Positions 17,957-26,367 of a stretch of 64,000 nucleotides of DNA are shown here, one piece after another. Source of the stretch: JBKHYJ01 sp046565505 (GTDB lineage: Bacteria; Acidobacteriota; Blastocatellia; UBA7656). The notes under the pieces are model-generated. The model was not told where the DNA came from and ran no database searches. It saw only the letters and a program-made list of their open reading frames with translations. Within the stretch, counting starts at the first letter, position 1; each line of letters begins with the position of its first letter. The translations under genes and the position numbers were made by a program. Location of the stretch: contig JBKHYJ010000099.1 in the NCBI GenBank assembly GCA_046565505.1, positions 29,127 through 93,126 of the forward strand. Reading direction: 5' to 3'.

Positions 17957-19474
17957 TTGAGCAAAGCCAGCCAAAACGTAGAGCCGCGCGCGGCGGACCT
18001 CAAGCGCGACCTGACGAAGCTTGAAAGCTACGCCACGATAATCGGGATACTGATAGGGTCGGGCATCTTCGTGGTGACGGGGGAGGCCGGGACGATCACG
18101 GGGCCAGCCGTGCCGCTCGTCTACGTCGCGCTGGCGCCGGTCGTGCTCGCGACCGCAATCGCCTACTCCGTCTACCTTTCCACGCCGCTCGGGACGAGGC
18201 CGGGCGACGCTTACACTCACATCTCGCGCACGACGCGGAGCCATTACCTGGGCTTCATCGCGCTTTGGTTGAAGTGGCTCGCCTACGTGGGCGCGCTCGT
18301 CATCCTCTCCACGTCATTCGGCCGATACCTGAAATTCTTCTACCCGGACATGGACCGTGCCCTGGCGGATTTCTTGCCCTTCGGGCATGCCCTGCATGCG
18401 GCATACGGGTCGGGCCCGAGCCTGGGCGAAGCGGTCATCGCCACGGTCTCGCTGCTCTTTTTTTTCGCCTTCAACCTGCTGGGGGTGAAATTCTATGGCT
18501 GGCTACAGACGGGCATGTTCGTCGTGCTCTGCGTCGCGATAGTCATCCTGGTAGTCCCGGGCCTGTTCGCCATTGACCTGAAAAACTTCTCGCCTCTCTT
18601 CCCTTACGGCATCGGGATATCGCACGCGCCCGAAGGCGACAGGGGATTTTTGGCCGCGCTGTCGCCGCTCTTTTTCTCCTACGGGGGCTTCGAGGGCCTG
18701 GCGCAGACGGCTGGGGAGACTAAGGAGGCGCGGCGGTCGCTCCCGATCATATTCATTAACGGCATACTGATTTCTATGGTGATCTTCTTCCTGATGTCTG
18801 TGGTCGCGTTCGGCGTCATGCCTTACGAGGAGCTGGCGAGGTCCAGCTACGCCATGTCGGACGCCGCGCGAAAGTTCCTGCCCTGGTGGGGCGGCGCGGT
18901 CGTGACCGTGGGGGCGCTGATGGCATTCGCCACCAGCCTCAACGCCACGCTCTTCGTCCCCACGCGGATACTTTACATATTCGGCGAAGAGCGTATGATG
19001 CCGCTCGCCCTCGCGCGCATAAGCCGCCGCTCGCACATCCCGTGGATGAGCCTCGTCGTTAACACGGCAATCGCCCTGACGCTGATGTGGACCAAGAGCT
19101 TCAAGTACGTCCTCGACATCGTGCTGGTCGCGATGTTTCTCTACTACGGGCTGCACAGCGCGTCGCTGGCCGCCCTGCCTTATCTCAGGCCGGAGCTTTA
19201 CCGGAAGGCGCGCGTCCGCCCGAGGCCGGCCGTGCTCGTATTGTGCGGGCTGACGTCGGTCGCCGCCATGGCCTACCTGGCCTTCGTCACCGTCGCGAGC
19301 GACATACGGAAACAGCAAGACCTCTTGCCCGAGCAGCGCGGCTTGAGCGTCTGGCAGCTATTGATCTTATGGCTCGCGGTGGGGACGTTCCTCTACGCGG
19401 CGGGGCGCTGGCAGGGGCGGAGGCTCGGTTTTGATTACGAGGCGCGACTGTCGGCCGACTGGGTCGAAGATTGA
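17957..19474 (+). CDS. APC-family amino acid permease
   Basis: 505 residues with about 12 membrane helices. The APC signature region is ATIIGILIGSGIFVVTG (about 26-42). The family takes up amino acids or polyamines by proton symport or exchange. Position after kynA-kynU suggests uptake of an amino acid for catabolism, but tryptophan specificity is only a guess. The start is a TTG; no better in-frame start or strong ribosome site is visible upstream. Confidence 0.9.
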   Translation: MSKASQNVEPRAADLKRDLTKLESYATIIGILIGSGIFVVTGEAGTITGPAVPLVYVALAPVVLATAIAYSVYLSTPLGTRPGDAYTHISRTTRSHYLGFIALWLKWLAYVGALVILSTSFGRYLKFFYPDMDRALADFLPFGHALHAAYGSGPSLGEAVIATVSLLFFFAFNLLGVKFYGWLQTGMFVVLCVAIVILVVPGLFAIDLKNFSPLFPYGIGISHAPEGDRGFLAALSPLFFSYGGFEGLAQTAGETKEARRSLPIIFINGILISMVIFFLMSVVAFGVMPYEELARSSYAMSDAARKFLPWWGGAVVTVGALMAFATSLNATLFVPTRILYIFGEERMMPLALARISRRSHIPWMSLVVNTAIALTLMWTKSFKYVLDIVLVAMFLYYGLHSASLAALPYLRPELYRKARVRPRPAVLVLCGLTSVAAMAYLAFVTVASDIRKQQDLLPEQRGLSVWQLLILWLAVGTFLYAAGRWQGRRLGFDYEARLSADWVED

Positions 19475-19583
19475 CGGGTCATCTTTATTCACCGCGACCG
19501 CCCGACGAGCACAAAGTTTTACGCCGCCCCCGGCTGACTCGCCTTTCATTCAATAATCTCTTTCACCTCTAATTTGAAAGTTG

Positions 19584-19611
19584 TTGACACTCATAACGAA
19601 TGTGCTATTGT
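19584..19611 (+). promoter_or_regulatory. Sigma-70-like promoter of purH
   Basis: TTGACA (19584-19589), 16-base spacer, TATTGT (19606-19611; four of six consensus bases). Transcription would begin near 19618, about 200 bases before the start codon. Confidence 0.65.
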
Positions 19612-19748
19612 AAGCGCGTGGACAGGCGGACGATTTATTCGCCGCTAATCTAGACAAGAAAAGCTATTCAAATCATTAATCCCATTTTCTGTTCCATAGC
19701 TTCTTTGCAAAAGTGATTAGCGATAAGGCTGATGCCATAACCAAACAA

Positions 19749-19799
19749 TGGCGGGCGGTGGTCGTCGTGAGCGGCGGACCTGCCCGCCACTTTAATTTT
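19749..19799 (+). promoter_or_regulatory. Terminator-like hairpin in purH leader, candidate attenuator
   Basis: Stem TGGCGGGC (19749-19756) with GCCCGCCA (19782-19789), extended inward by GGT/ACC past a bulged T, then CTTTAATTTT (19790-19799). It ends about 20 bases before the start codon, so it could stop transcription or hide the ribosome site. The effector is unknown. Confidence 0.5.
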
Positions 19800-19818
19800 G
19801 GCCCGAGAGGTGTCGAGT

Positions 19819-21399
19819 TTGAAGAAGATTGAGCGCGCGCTCATCAGCGTGTCGGACAAGACTGGCCTGGTAGATTTCGCCCGGCGGCTGGCGCGACGGT
19901 CAGTCGAGCTTGTTTCGACGGGCGGGACCGCGCGTGCGCTTAGGGACGCCGGCCTTGAGGTCCGCGACGTGTCAGACGTCACGGGGTTCCCTGAGATCCT
20001 CGGCGGGCGCGTGAAGACGCTCCACCCGAAAGTCCACGGCGGGCTGCTCGCCATCCGCGGCAACCTGGACCACCGGCGGGAGGTGGAGGAGAACGGCATA
20101 GAGTACATAGACATGGTGGTCGTGAACCTCTACCCGTTCCGCGAGACCGTGGCCCGCGAAGTCGTCTCGGTCGAAGAGGCCATCGAGAATATAGACATCG
20201 GCGGGCCTTCGATGATCCGGTCGGCGGCCAAGAATTTCGAGGATGTCGTGGTGGTCGTTGACCCGGCCGATTATCAGGTCATCGCCGACGAGATGGACGG
20301 CAGCGAAGGCGAAGTGTCGCGCCTTACGCGCTTGAGGCTCGCCCGCCATGCTTTTGAAACGACGGCGCAGTATGACGCCGCCATCTCGGAGTTCCTCGTC
20401 GGGTCGGTCCTGCTCGACGACGCGGGCGAAAAGCTGCGCGTAGAGAATTCGCCCGAACTCCCGGCCAGGTTCACTCTTTTTGCCAAGAAGGAAATGGATT
20501 TGCGATATGGGGAGAACCCGCACCAGCGCGCCGCGCTCTACGCGCCGCAAAATTTAGGGGGAGGGGCCGGGAGGCCCGAAAAACTTCAAGGCAAGGAGCT
20601 GTCATTCAACAACCTCATAGACTTCGACGCCGCGTGGTCGCTGGTGTCGGAGTTTAAAGAGGCGGCTTGCGCGATCATCAAGCACACGAACCCTTGCGGC
20701 GCAGCCACGGGGGCGGACGCGCGGGAGGCTTTCGAGAAGGCGAAAGCGACCGACCCCGTGTCGGCTTTCGGCGGCATCGTGGCTTTCAACCGGACCCTGA
20801 GTGACGCGGCGGCCCGGGCGGTGGCCGAGACTTTCTTCGAGGTCGTGGCCGCCCCGGATTACGAGCCGGCCGCGCTCGAAGCCTTGGCGTCGAAAAAGAA
20901 CCTCCGCGTCATGCGGATGGGGGAGGGCGGGGTTGACGCGGTGCAATATGACATACGAATGATCAGCGGCGGCTTGCTCGTGCAGGACCGCGACCGTGGC
21001 ACGCTCGACGAGGCTCGGCTTAGAGTCGTGACGGAGCGGGAACCGAGCGCCGAAGAGATGAGGGCGCTGCGATTCGCGTGGGTCGTCGCCAAGCACGTGA
21101 AGTCGAACGCGATTGTTTACGCGAGGGAAGGGCAGCTAGTCGGCGTCGGCGCAGGCCAGATGAGCCGTGTTGATTCGGTGAAGATAGGGGCGATGAAGGC
21201 GCGGCTATCGCTCGAAGGGACTGTGCTTGCCTCGGACGCTTTTTTCCCTTTCAGGGACGGGGTGGACGAGGCCGCCCGCGCCGGCATCACCGCCGTGATT
21301 CAACCGGGCGGCTCTGTACGCGACCAGGAAGTAATCACTGCTGCAAACGAGCATAACCTGGCGATGGTCTTTACAGGTATGCGCCACTTCAAACATTAA
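19819..21399 (+). CDS. purH: Bifunctional AICAR formyltransferase/IMP cyclohydrolase
   Basis: 526 residues from a TTG at 19819 preceded by GAGAGG about 9 bases upstream; a GTG at 19810 is the alternative. The IMP cyclohydrolase domain comes first (about 1-150: ALISVSDKTGLVDFA, STGGTARALRDAG, VKTLHPKVHGG). The formyltransferase domain is C-terminal (about 195-526: KHTNPCGAA with the catalytic Lys-His, DPVSAFGGIVAFN). It performs the last two steps of IMP synthesis. The Lys/Gly-rich protein gene starts 24 bp downstream with no obvious terminator between, so read-through is likely. Confidence 0.97.
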   Translation: MKKIERALISVSDKTGLVDFARRLARRSVELVSTGGTARALRDAGLEVRDVSDVTGFPEILGGRVKTLHPKVHGGLLAIRGNLDHRREVEENGIEYIDMVVVNLYPFRETVAREVVSVEEAIENIDIGGPSMIRSAAKNFEDVVVVVDPADYQVIADEMDGSEGEVSRLTRLRLARHAFETTAQYDAAISEFLVGSVLLDDAGEKLRVENSPELPARFTLFAKKEMDLRYGENPHQRAALYAPQNLGGGAGRPEKLQGKELSFNNLIDFDAAWSLVSEFKEAACAIIKHTNPCGAATGADAREAFEKAKATDPVSAFGGIVAFNRTLSDAAARAVAETFFEVVAAPDYEPAALEALASKKNLRVMRMGEGGVDAVQYDIRMISGGLLVQDRDRGTLDEARLRVVTEREPSAEEMRALRFAWVVAKHVKSNAIVYAREGQLVGVGAGQMSRVDSVKIGAMKARLSLEGTVLASDAFFPFRDGVDEAARAGITAVIQPGGSVRDQEVITAANEHNLAMVFTGMRHFKH

Positions 21400-21423
21400 C
21401 TATAACAAGGAGGGAACTCAGAA

Positions 21424-22194
21424 ATGGACAACGAGGACATGATCCGGCAAGGCGGCTATCAACCGGGTGACGACATTGATAGCGGTGTGACAGGCGGCGG
21501 GGCTGGTGAAGAAGGGGGCGGGACCGACGATGCAGACACAGGCATGCCCGGTGACACACCGACTTCTGAATCCGGCGGCGCGGCCGGCGGCGGCGGGACC
21601 GGCGGAGTGACCGGAGGCAACGGCGAAGGGGCGGCGGGCCGGGGCGGCTCGGGGCGTAGTCGCACCAGCGGCGGAGGCGGCAAAGCCGGCGGCTCATCCA
21701 AGGGGGGCGCGAAGGGCGGTTCTAAGGGCGGCGCGAAGGGCGGTTCCAAAGGAGGCGGTGCGAAGGGTGGTGCCAAGGGAGGTACTAAAGGTGGGGGCTC
21801 TAAAGGGGGAGCAACAGGCGGCTCTAAGGGCGGTGGCGCTAAAGCCGGCGCATCCAAAGGCGGCGCTAAAGGCGGCGGCGCTAAAACCGGCGGCGCTAAA
21901 ACCGGCGGTGCGAAAGGCGGCGCTAAGGGTGGAGCCAAAGGCGGCGCAGGCAAAGGCGGTGCTAAGGGCGGCGCGGCTAAAGGGGGCTCAAAGGCAGGCG
22001 CTACAAAAGGCGGCGCGGCAAGTAAGGGCGGTGCAAAAGGCGGCGCTAAGGGTGGAGCCAAAGGCGGCGCAGGCAAAGGCGGTGCTAAGGGCGGCGCGGC
22101 TAAAGGGGGCTCCAAAGGCGGTGCGAAAGGCGGAGCCACGAAAGGCGGAGCCACGAAAGGCGGCGCGGCGAAGGGCGGAGCCAGGAGGAGGTAG
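21424..22194 (+). CDS. Lys/Gly/Ala repeat protein (KGGA repeats), unknown function
   Basis: 256 residues. AAGGAGGG precedes the ATG at good spacing. The first 50 or so residues are acidic (MDNEDMIRQ, DDID, EEGGGTDDADTG), followed by a Gly-rich hinge. From about residue 84 to the end the chain is almost only Lys, Gly, Ala and Ser in 4-5 residue steps (KGGA, KGGS, KGGGA, KTGGA), ending ARRR. No fold is expected. It resembles basic histone-H1-like tails in composition but not the PAKKA pattern, and it is not the KGG acidophilic-repeat family. It lies 24 bp after purH and upstream of a second basic protein. A nucleic-acid-binding or condensate role is inference only. Confidence 0.8.
   Translation: MDNEDMIRQGGYQPGDDIDSGVTGGGAGEEGGGTDDADTGMPGDTPTSESGGAAGGGGTGGVTGGNGEGAAGRGGSGRSRTSGGGGKAGGSSKGGAKGGSKGGAKGGSKGGGAKGGAKGGTKGGGSKGGATGGSKGGGAKAGASKGGAKGGGAKTGGAKTGGAKGGAKGGAKGGAGKGGAKGGAAKGGSKAGATKGGAASKGGAKGGAKGGAKGGAGKGGAKGGAAKGGSKGGAKGGATKGGATKGGAAKGGARRR
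21913..22112. repeat. 77-bp perfect direct repeat within the KGGA gene
   Basis: 21913-21989 and 22036-22112 are identical over 77 bp, offset by 123 bp (a whole number of codons). They sit in a region already made of shorter 12-15 bp steps. The identity at synonymous positions indicates recent duplication or gene conversion. Confidence 0.85.
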
Positions 22195-22216
22195 GGATAA
22201 CACTGTTGAGAATAAT

Positions 22217-22250
22217 GGCGGCGGATGAAAGCCCCTCGCCATCCGCCGCC
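22217..22250. other. Hairpin after the KGGA gene
   Basis: GGCGGCGGATG (22217-22227) pairs perfectly with CATCCGCCGCC (22240-22250). No U-tract follows, so it is not a classic terminator. It could be an mRNA-stability element or a rho-assisted stop between the two basic-protein genes. A GGGTC-GAAA-GACCC mini-hairpin follows near 22284. Confidence 0.55.
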
Positions 22251-22377
22251 GCTGATGATTAGGACCTTGGGACTCCTTGGCGGGGTCGAAAGACCCTTTG
22301 CGAGTAACGTCGTTGTGATTCTCTCATTCTAAAGAACGAGAGTTTAAAGTCTGATCACACCGAAGAGGAGAATGTAA

Positions 22378-22854
22378 ATGGCAAATGACAAGAACAGCCA
22401 GGGTGGTAATGAGTCTAATGCGAGTCAGGGCGGAAACGATGAAGGCCCACTTATGGGTGTGGCGCGGGCTATCGGCGGGGGCCTCGGCTCCGCCGTCGCC
22501 AAGGTGAGTAACCTCCTTCCGGGCGGGGGATCAAAGAAGGGCGGCTCCGCAAAAAAAGGTGGAATGGCAAAGAAGGGCGGCACTAGGACAGCCGCCTCGA
22601 AAGGGCCTGCTGATAAAGGCGGCGCGTCGAAGAAGGGCGGGGCGAAAGCCGGCGCCGCGGCGAGGGGTGCGGCGAAGGCTTCGCCGGTCACCAAAAAGGT
22701 TGGCGGGAACACAAAAGCGGGTGTGTCGAAAGCGGGTGGCGCTAAGAAGACCGCCCCCAGGACTACCTCAAAGTCGGGCGAGAAAAAAGGAGGGGCCAAG
22801 AAGGCCGCCGCTAAGGCGGCTCCCACGAAAGCGTCTAAGGCACGCGGCAGGTAA
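22378..22854 (+). CDS. Histone-H1-like Lys/Ala/Gly-rich protein
   Basis: 158 residues. GAAGAGGAG lies 6-8 bases before the ATG. The N-terminus is polar (Asn, Gly, Ser, Gln), then comes a short amphipathic or hydrophobic stretch (about 26-48, LMGVARAIGGGLGSAVAKV). From there the tail is very basic, KKGG and AKKAA-type (KKGGAKKAAAKAAPTKAS), ending KARGR. The tail resembles Hc1/AlgP and eukaryotic H1 C-termini, a common convergent design for binding DNA or RNA. It shares the KGG vocabulary with the preceding gene, so the two are probably related. Function unproven. Confidence 0.8.
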   Translation: MANDKNSQGGNESNASQGGNDEGPLMGVARAIGGGLGSAVAKVSNLLPGGGSKKGGSAKKGGMAKKGGTRTAASKGPADKGGASKKGGAKAGAAARGAAKASPVTKKVGGNTKAGVSKAGGAKKTAPRTTSKSGEKKGGAKKAAAKAAPTKASKARGR

Positions 22855-22877
22855 TGCGAAACATCTCGCAAAAAACT

Positions 22878-22922
22878 ATGGCTGTTGACGCTACTTGATG
22901 CGTTCAGCAGCCATTCTATTTT
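22878..22922 (+). terminator. Rho-independent terminator after the histone-like gene
   Basis: A stem of about 14 pairs with one bulge (ATGGCTG-TTGA-CGC against GCGTTCAGCAGCCAT, 22878-22914) is followed by TCTATTTT (22915-22922). It lies 24 bp after the stop codon and probably ends the purH transcript unit. Confidence 0.75.
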
Positions 22923-22986
22923 CCTGCGCAATGCTCGGCACGGCCTCGTTCGATTCGCCGGCCCACCTGTTCGCCGGGCGGGACTA

Positions 22987-23325
22987 TCATGATTCAGGCG
23001 AATCTACGCGCGTTGTGGACTCGCGTAGCCATTCGAGATAGTCACCGGACCCGCGCTCAATTTTGTATGCGATTACTTCAGGCGTTGTGTATGTGTGAAG
23101 CTCTTTAACGCGGCGCTCAAGCTCATCGTACCGCCCGGCCACAGTCTTAATGATCAGGAGTGTTTCGCGTTCGCGCGCGACCTGGCCTTCCCAACGGTAT
23201 ATAGACTCAACCCCGCCGACGATGTTGACGCAAGCGGCCAGACGTTCCGAGACCAAAGAGTCTGCTATGCGCGCGGCCTCTTCATTATTCGGCGCGGTGA
23301 CAAAGACTATGAGCTCCTGACTCAT
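22987..23325 (-). CDS. cutA: CutA-family protein
   Basis: 112 residues, trimeric ferredoxin-like fold. CutA1 was named for divalent-cation tolerance, but its molecular role is unclear. LAACVNIVGGVESIYRWEG and LHTYTTPEVIAYKI are the family hallmarks. Single gene, facing away from the neighbour at 23452. Confidence 0.94.
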   Translation of the reverse strand: MSQELIVFVTAPNNEEAARIADSLVSERLAACVNIVGGVESIYRWEGQVARERETLLIIKTVAGRYDELERRVKELHTYTTPEVIAYKIERGSGDYLEWLRESTTRVDSPES

Positions 23326-23451
23326 AGGGACATTCTAAGTAATGGCGGGTCAAAAATAAACGACGGGCGCGGGACGGGAAGGACATACCGCGAATTCTCT
23401 CATCCTCCGCTCACGGTCCCGCGCCCGTCGCTCGTGGTTTCTTGAGGCGGC

Positions 23452-24546
23452 TCACCGCTCCGCGCCCGCCGCCCCCGCGGCAGAAGCCTGCGACACCCTC
23501 CGTTCGGGCGACTTAGGCGTGCTCGCCATGAATTGCCTGACCCATTGAGTGAACAAATAGTTCTCTTCAAAGAAAGGGAAGTGCGCGCTGTGCTCCATAA
23601 CAACCAGCCTGGATTGCGGCAGGCCTTTAGCGAGTTCGGACGATTGGTCGGGCGGCGTCACGAGGTCATGCTTGCCCGCGATGACCAGCACGGGCACCCT
23701 GATCTCACCGAGCTGAGCTTCAACGTCGGCGCCCTTGTCATCGCTTGCCAGGGCCTGCTTCTTGGCGAGCGCGTCGAAATAGGCCGTATACACTCCCCTG
23801 TCAAATTCGTAGGGGATCAGCTTGTGGAAGTAATGCCGGTAAAGCACGCCATACCGCCTGCGCACCCGGTCGCACGGGCTGGCCGCGCCTTTACCCCCCT
23901 CGTTGGAGCTGTAGATAGTCGTCTCTGCGGGCGTGAGCGTTTTCAGTATCCGCTTTTCGGATTCGTAAGGGCTCTCGATGGCGGCCGAAGCGCTGACGAG
24001 TATCAGCCGGTTCACGCTCGCGGGATGGCGCAGAGCGTAGTTTAGCGCGATGGCTGCGCCGAAGCTGTGCCCGAACAGGGTCACGTGATCGACCCCGACC
24101 GCCTGGCGCAGGGCTTCAATGTCGTCGGCCATTTCTTCGAGCGACGCATTCTGCTGCGGGGAGCCTGAGCTCAGCATGTCCGCTCGCCTGTCGAAGTAGA
24201 TCACCTTCGCGTAAGGGCTGAGGTTGGAAAGGACCGGGTGGAAATATTCGTGTGGGAGCCCCGCGCCCCCGTGGACCACTATCACCACCTCGTCGCCCGT
24301 GCCCTGCGTCTCGTAAGTCAAATTAAGGCCCTTCGATTTGAATGAGCCATAGGTGAGACCCGGCGTCCACACGTGATGGTAGGAAACAAAGGGCTCCGGT
24401 TTCCCCGCGACGGCGGCCCCCGAAGTGCTGGACATCCTGAGGCAGTCGAACTCGGCCCGCGTCGAGCCATCCTGCGCGCATGTTGAAGCCGTCAGGCCGA
24501 GCATCATTGAACAGACGAAACAGATGCGTAGAAAATGCTTCATCAC
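23452..24546 (-). CDS. Secreted alpha/beta-hydrolase
   Basis: 364 residues with a signal peptide (about 1-24, ending STCAQ). Alpha/beta-hydrolase core: oxyanion region VVHGGAGLPHEYF (about 92), nucleophile elbow LFGHSFGAA (Ser near 161), acid in VIAGKHDLVTP (about 308), catalytic His in MEHSAHFPFFEE (about 338). It resembles proline iminopeptidases and related esterases; substrate unknown. Periplasmic location is likely. No operon partner. Confidence 0.9.
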   Translation of the reverse strand: MMKHFLRICFVCSMMLGLTASTCAQDGSTRAEFDCLRMSSTSGAAVAGKPEPFVSYHHVWTPGLTYGSFKSKGLNLTYETQGTGDEVVIVVHGGAGLPHEYFHPVLSNLSPYAKVIYFDRRADMLSSGSPQQNASLEEMADDIEALRQAVGVDHVTLFGHSFGAAIALNYALRHPASVNRLILVSASAAIESPYESEKRILKTLTPAETTIYSSNEGGKGAASPCDRVRRRYGVLYRHYFHKLIPYEFDRGVYTAYFDALAKKQALASDDKGADVEAQLGEIRVPVLVIAGKHDLVTPPDQSSELAKGLPQSRLVVMEHSAHFPFFEENYLFTQWVRQFMASTPKSPERRVSQASAAGAAGAER

Positions 24547-24665
24547 AAAAACCCCTCAACCAGTTTCCGGCATCGGTTCCCCCGCCAATCGAAGCGAGCT
24601 AGCGCCTCAAGGCGCGCGGCGCCTGAGCATACGCTAACCCTGGGCGAGGGATTATAATCCGGGAA

Positions 24666-25046
24666 CTATTCAGTCTGATCTTCGGTGGCGGGGGCAGGTG
24701 GTTCAGCGTCGGGCGTTTCGGAGTCGAAGTACGCCTCGTAAATTTCTATGGCGCGGCTGAGGTCCCGTTCGTCTACCATCACAATCACTTCCTGCGAAAA
24801 GCTGCTGGGAATCACGGCGAAATCGCCGCCCTGAACGAACGAGCGTATGCCATTGCTGTTGAGCACTTCGCGCACCATTTCCGCTTCGGCGCTGTTCGTG
24901 AACGTTCGTAGCGCCACGGGCTCACCTTCGCTCGTGTCGTGGACTTTGTTTTCCGGCGTCAGTTCTGGAACCAGTTCGAGATTGCAATCAGGGCAGACCG
25001 CGATACCCTCTTTATACTCGGCCTCGCAATTAGGGCAGAATGCCAT
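24666..25046 (-). CDS. Zinc-ribbon protein with DUF2007-like domain
   Basis: 126 residues from ATG 25046, which has GGGGGA five bases upstream; a longer reading from 25190 adds non-family sequence. N-terminal zinc ribbon FCPNCEAEY...VCPDCNLELVPE (1-35). The middle domain (about 50-108) has RTFTNSAEAEMVREVLNSNG, as in DUF2007 putative signal-transducing proteins. An acidic Pro-rich tail closes it. Binding partner unknown. Confidence 0.85.
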   Translation of the reverse strand: MAFCPNCEAEYKEGIAVCPDCNLELVPELTPENKVHDTSEGEPVALRTFTNSAEAEMVREVLNSNGIRSFVQGGDFAVIPSSFSQEVIVMVDERDLSRAIEIYEAYFDSETPDAEPPAPATEDQTE

Positions 25047-25319
25047 TCGTCCCCCATAGCTTCGGCCTCCGCGTCCCCTGGAGGCATGTTGTAAACTTCG
25101 ATTGATACGTGAGTATGATATTATCCGTGCGGCCCGAGCGCAATAGTTTAATAGCTGAAAACCACCCGTCACTCGAAGCCTGCGGCGCAACCATGAGCCG
25201 CCTCGCCAACCCCGTCAGCGAGGGCAGCGCCCGAAGCCGCGCGCCGATTGAGGCAAGCGCGTGGGATGCCCTGAGGCGAATTCATATCAACGGGGGCGCG
25301 TTCGGACCGCCGCGCCGCC

Positions 25320-26177
25320 TCAGCCCTTGAGCCACCGGCCCTCGTAAATGACTTCTGCGGAGCCTGTCAGCGCGACGGTATCATCATCGCGCCAATCGAC
25401 GCGCAGCGTTCCGCCTTCGGTCTGCACGCGGACGCTGCGGTCCGCGAGCCCATTGAGGGCCGCCGCTACGGCCGCCGCGCATGAGCCTGTGCCGGACGAG
25501 AGCGTGTGGCCCGCGCCGCGCTCCCAGATGCGGATCTCAATTTCATCCCGCGCGCGGACCTGCACGAATTCGACGTTCGTCCGGTCGGGGAATACCGGGT
25601 GGTCTTCGATCAAGGGTCCGATCTCCGACAGGTTCAACGCCCCTAGGTCCGCCACGAAGATCACCGTCTGCGGATTGCCCATAGACATGCAAGTGACTTC
25701 CAGCATATCCCCGCCCAGGTGCAGAGGGTATCTCACCACCCGCGCGAGTGGGCGGTCGAGCGCCATCGGCACGTCTTCACTCGAAAGCATGGGCGCGCCC
25801 ATATCGAATTCAAACTCGTAGCGCGCGCCTTCGCGGACGACCACCCGCCCGTGCTTCACTCCCGCGGCGGTCGCGATCCTCACCTCCGGCTCGCCCCACA
25901 GTCCTTTATGGTAAAGGTAAGCCGCGACGCAGCGCGTGCCGTTGCCCGACACCCCCGCCTCGCTCCCGTCCGAGTTGAAGATTCGGGAGGCGAAGTCAGC
26001 GTCGTCGTGCCGCGCAGGCGTCACAAAGATCAACCCGTCCGCCCCCGCGCCGTAGTTACGCTGGCACATCTGCCGCGCCAGTTCCCGCGCCGTGCGTAGC
26101 GTCGTTATGTCGTCGATCTGGATGACCAGGAAATCATTGCCCATCCCTTCGAGCTTTGTGAATTGGATTTCGCTCAC
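25320..26177 (-). CDS. dapF: Diaminopimelate epimerase
   Basis: 285 residues. It converts LL- to meso-diaminopimelate for lysine and peptidoglycan synthesis. The two catalytic cysteines are in SGNGTRCVAA (about 82) and SSGTGSCAAAVAA (about 230). Start ATG 26177 gives the usual FTKLEGMGNDFLVI. Single gene with 273 bp of non-coding sequence before the DUF2007 gene. Confidence 0.96.
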   Translation of the reverse strand: MSEIQFTKLEGMGNDFLVIQIDDITTLRTARELARQMCQRNYGAGADGLIFVTPARHDDADFASRIFNSDGSEAGVSGNGTRCVAAYLYHKGLWGEPEVRIATAAGVKHGRVVVREGARYEFEFDMGAPMLSSEDVPMALDRPLARVVRYPLHLGGDMLEVTCMSMGNPQTVIFVADLGALNLSEIGPLIEDHPVFPDRTNVEFVQVRARDEIEIRIWERGAGHTLSSGTGSCAAAVAAALNGLADRSVRVQTEGGTLRVDWRDDDTVALTGSAEVIYEGRWLKG

Positions 26178-26367
26178 TGGCCCTCACGCGGAGAATCTAT
26201 GGGAAGTAATGACGACAGATGAATGATAACCCGCCGGCGGCGGATTGTAAGCCCGTGGCCGCCCCCGGCCGTTTCTCGCATTTCCGTCTTGACTGGCCTG
26301 CACCGCTATGTTACTTTCCACGCTTCCCAAGCAACCGTCGGAACAGAACTCGAAAGGATAGTAAACT

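Larger units (their letters stand above)
19475..19818 (+). other. Intergenic region and long leader of purH
   Basis: 344 bp with no gene. It carries a sigma-70 promoter (19584-19611) and a leader of about 200 bases, with a complementary pair aaaagcta/tagctt (about 19659 and 19697) and a terminator-like hairpin just before the start. See separate entries. Confidence 0.6.

Noticed and set aside
19747..19792. ZTP (pfl) riboswitch in the purH leader
   Set aside because: The gene context fits and GGTCGTCGTGA is reminiscent, but the conserved pseudoknot segments are missing.
21459..22154. Pro/Ala-rich minus-strand frame opposite the KGGA repeats
   Set aside because: It is the reverse of the repeat tract; the plus frame has the ribosome site and the acidic head.
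21690..22190. CRISPR-like short repeats
   Set aside because: The periodic DNA is in-frame coding for KGGA steps; no constant repeat with unique spacers.
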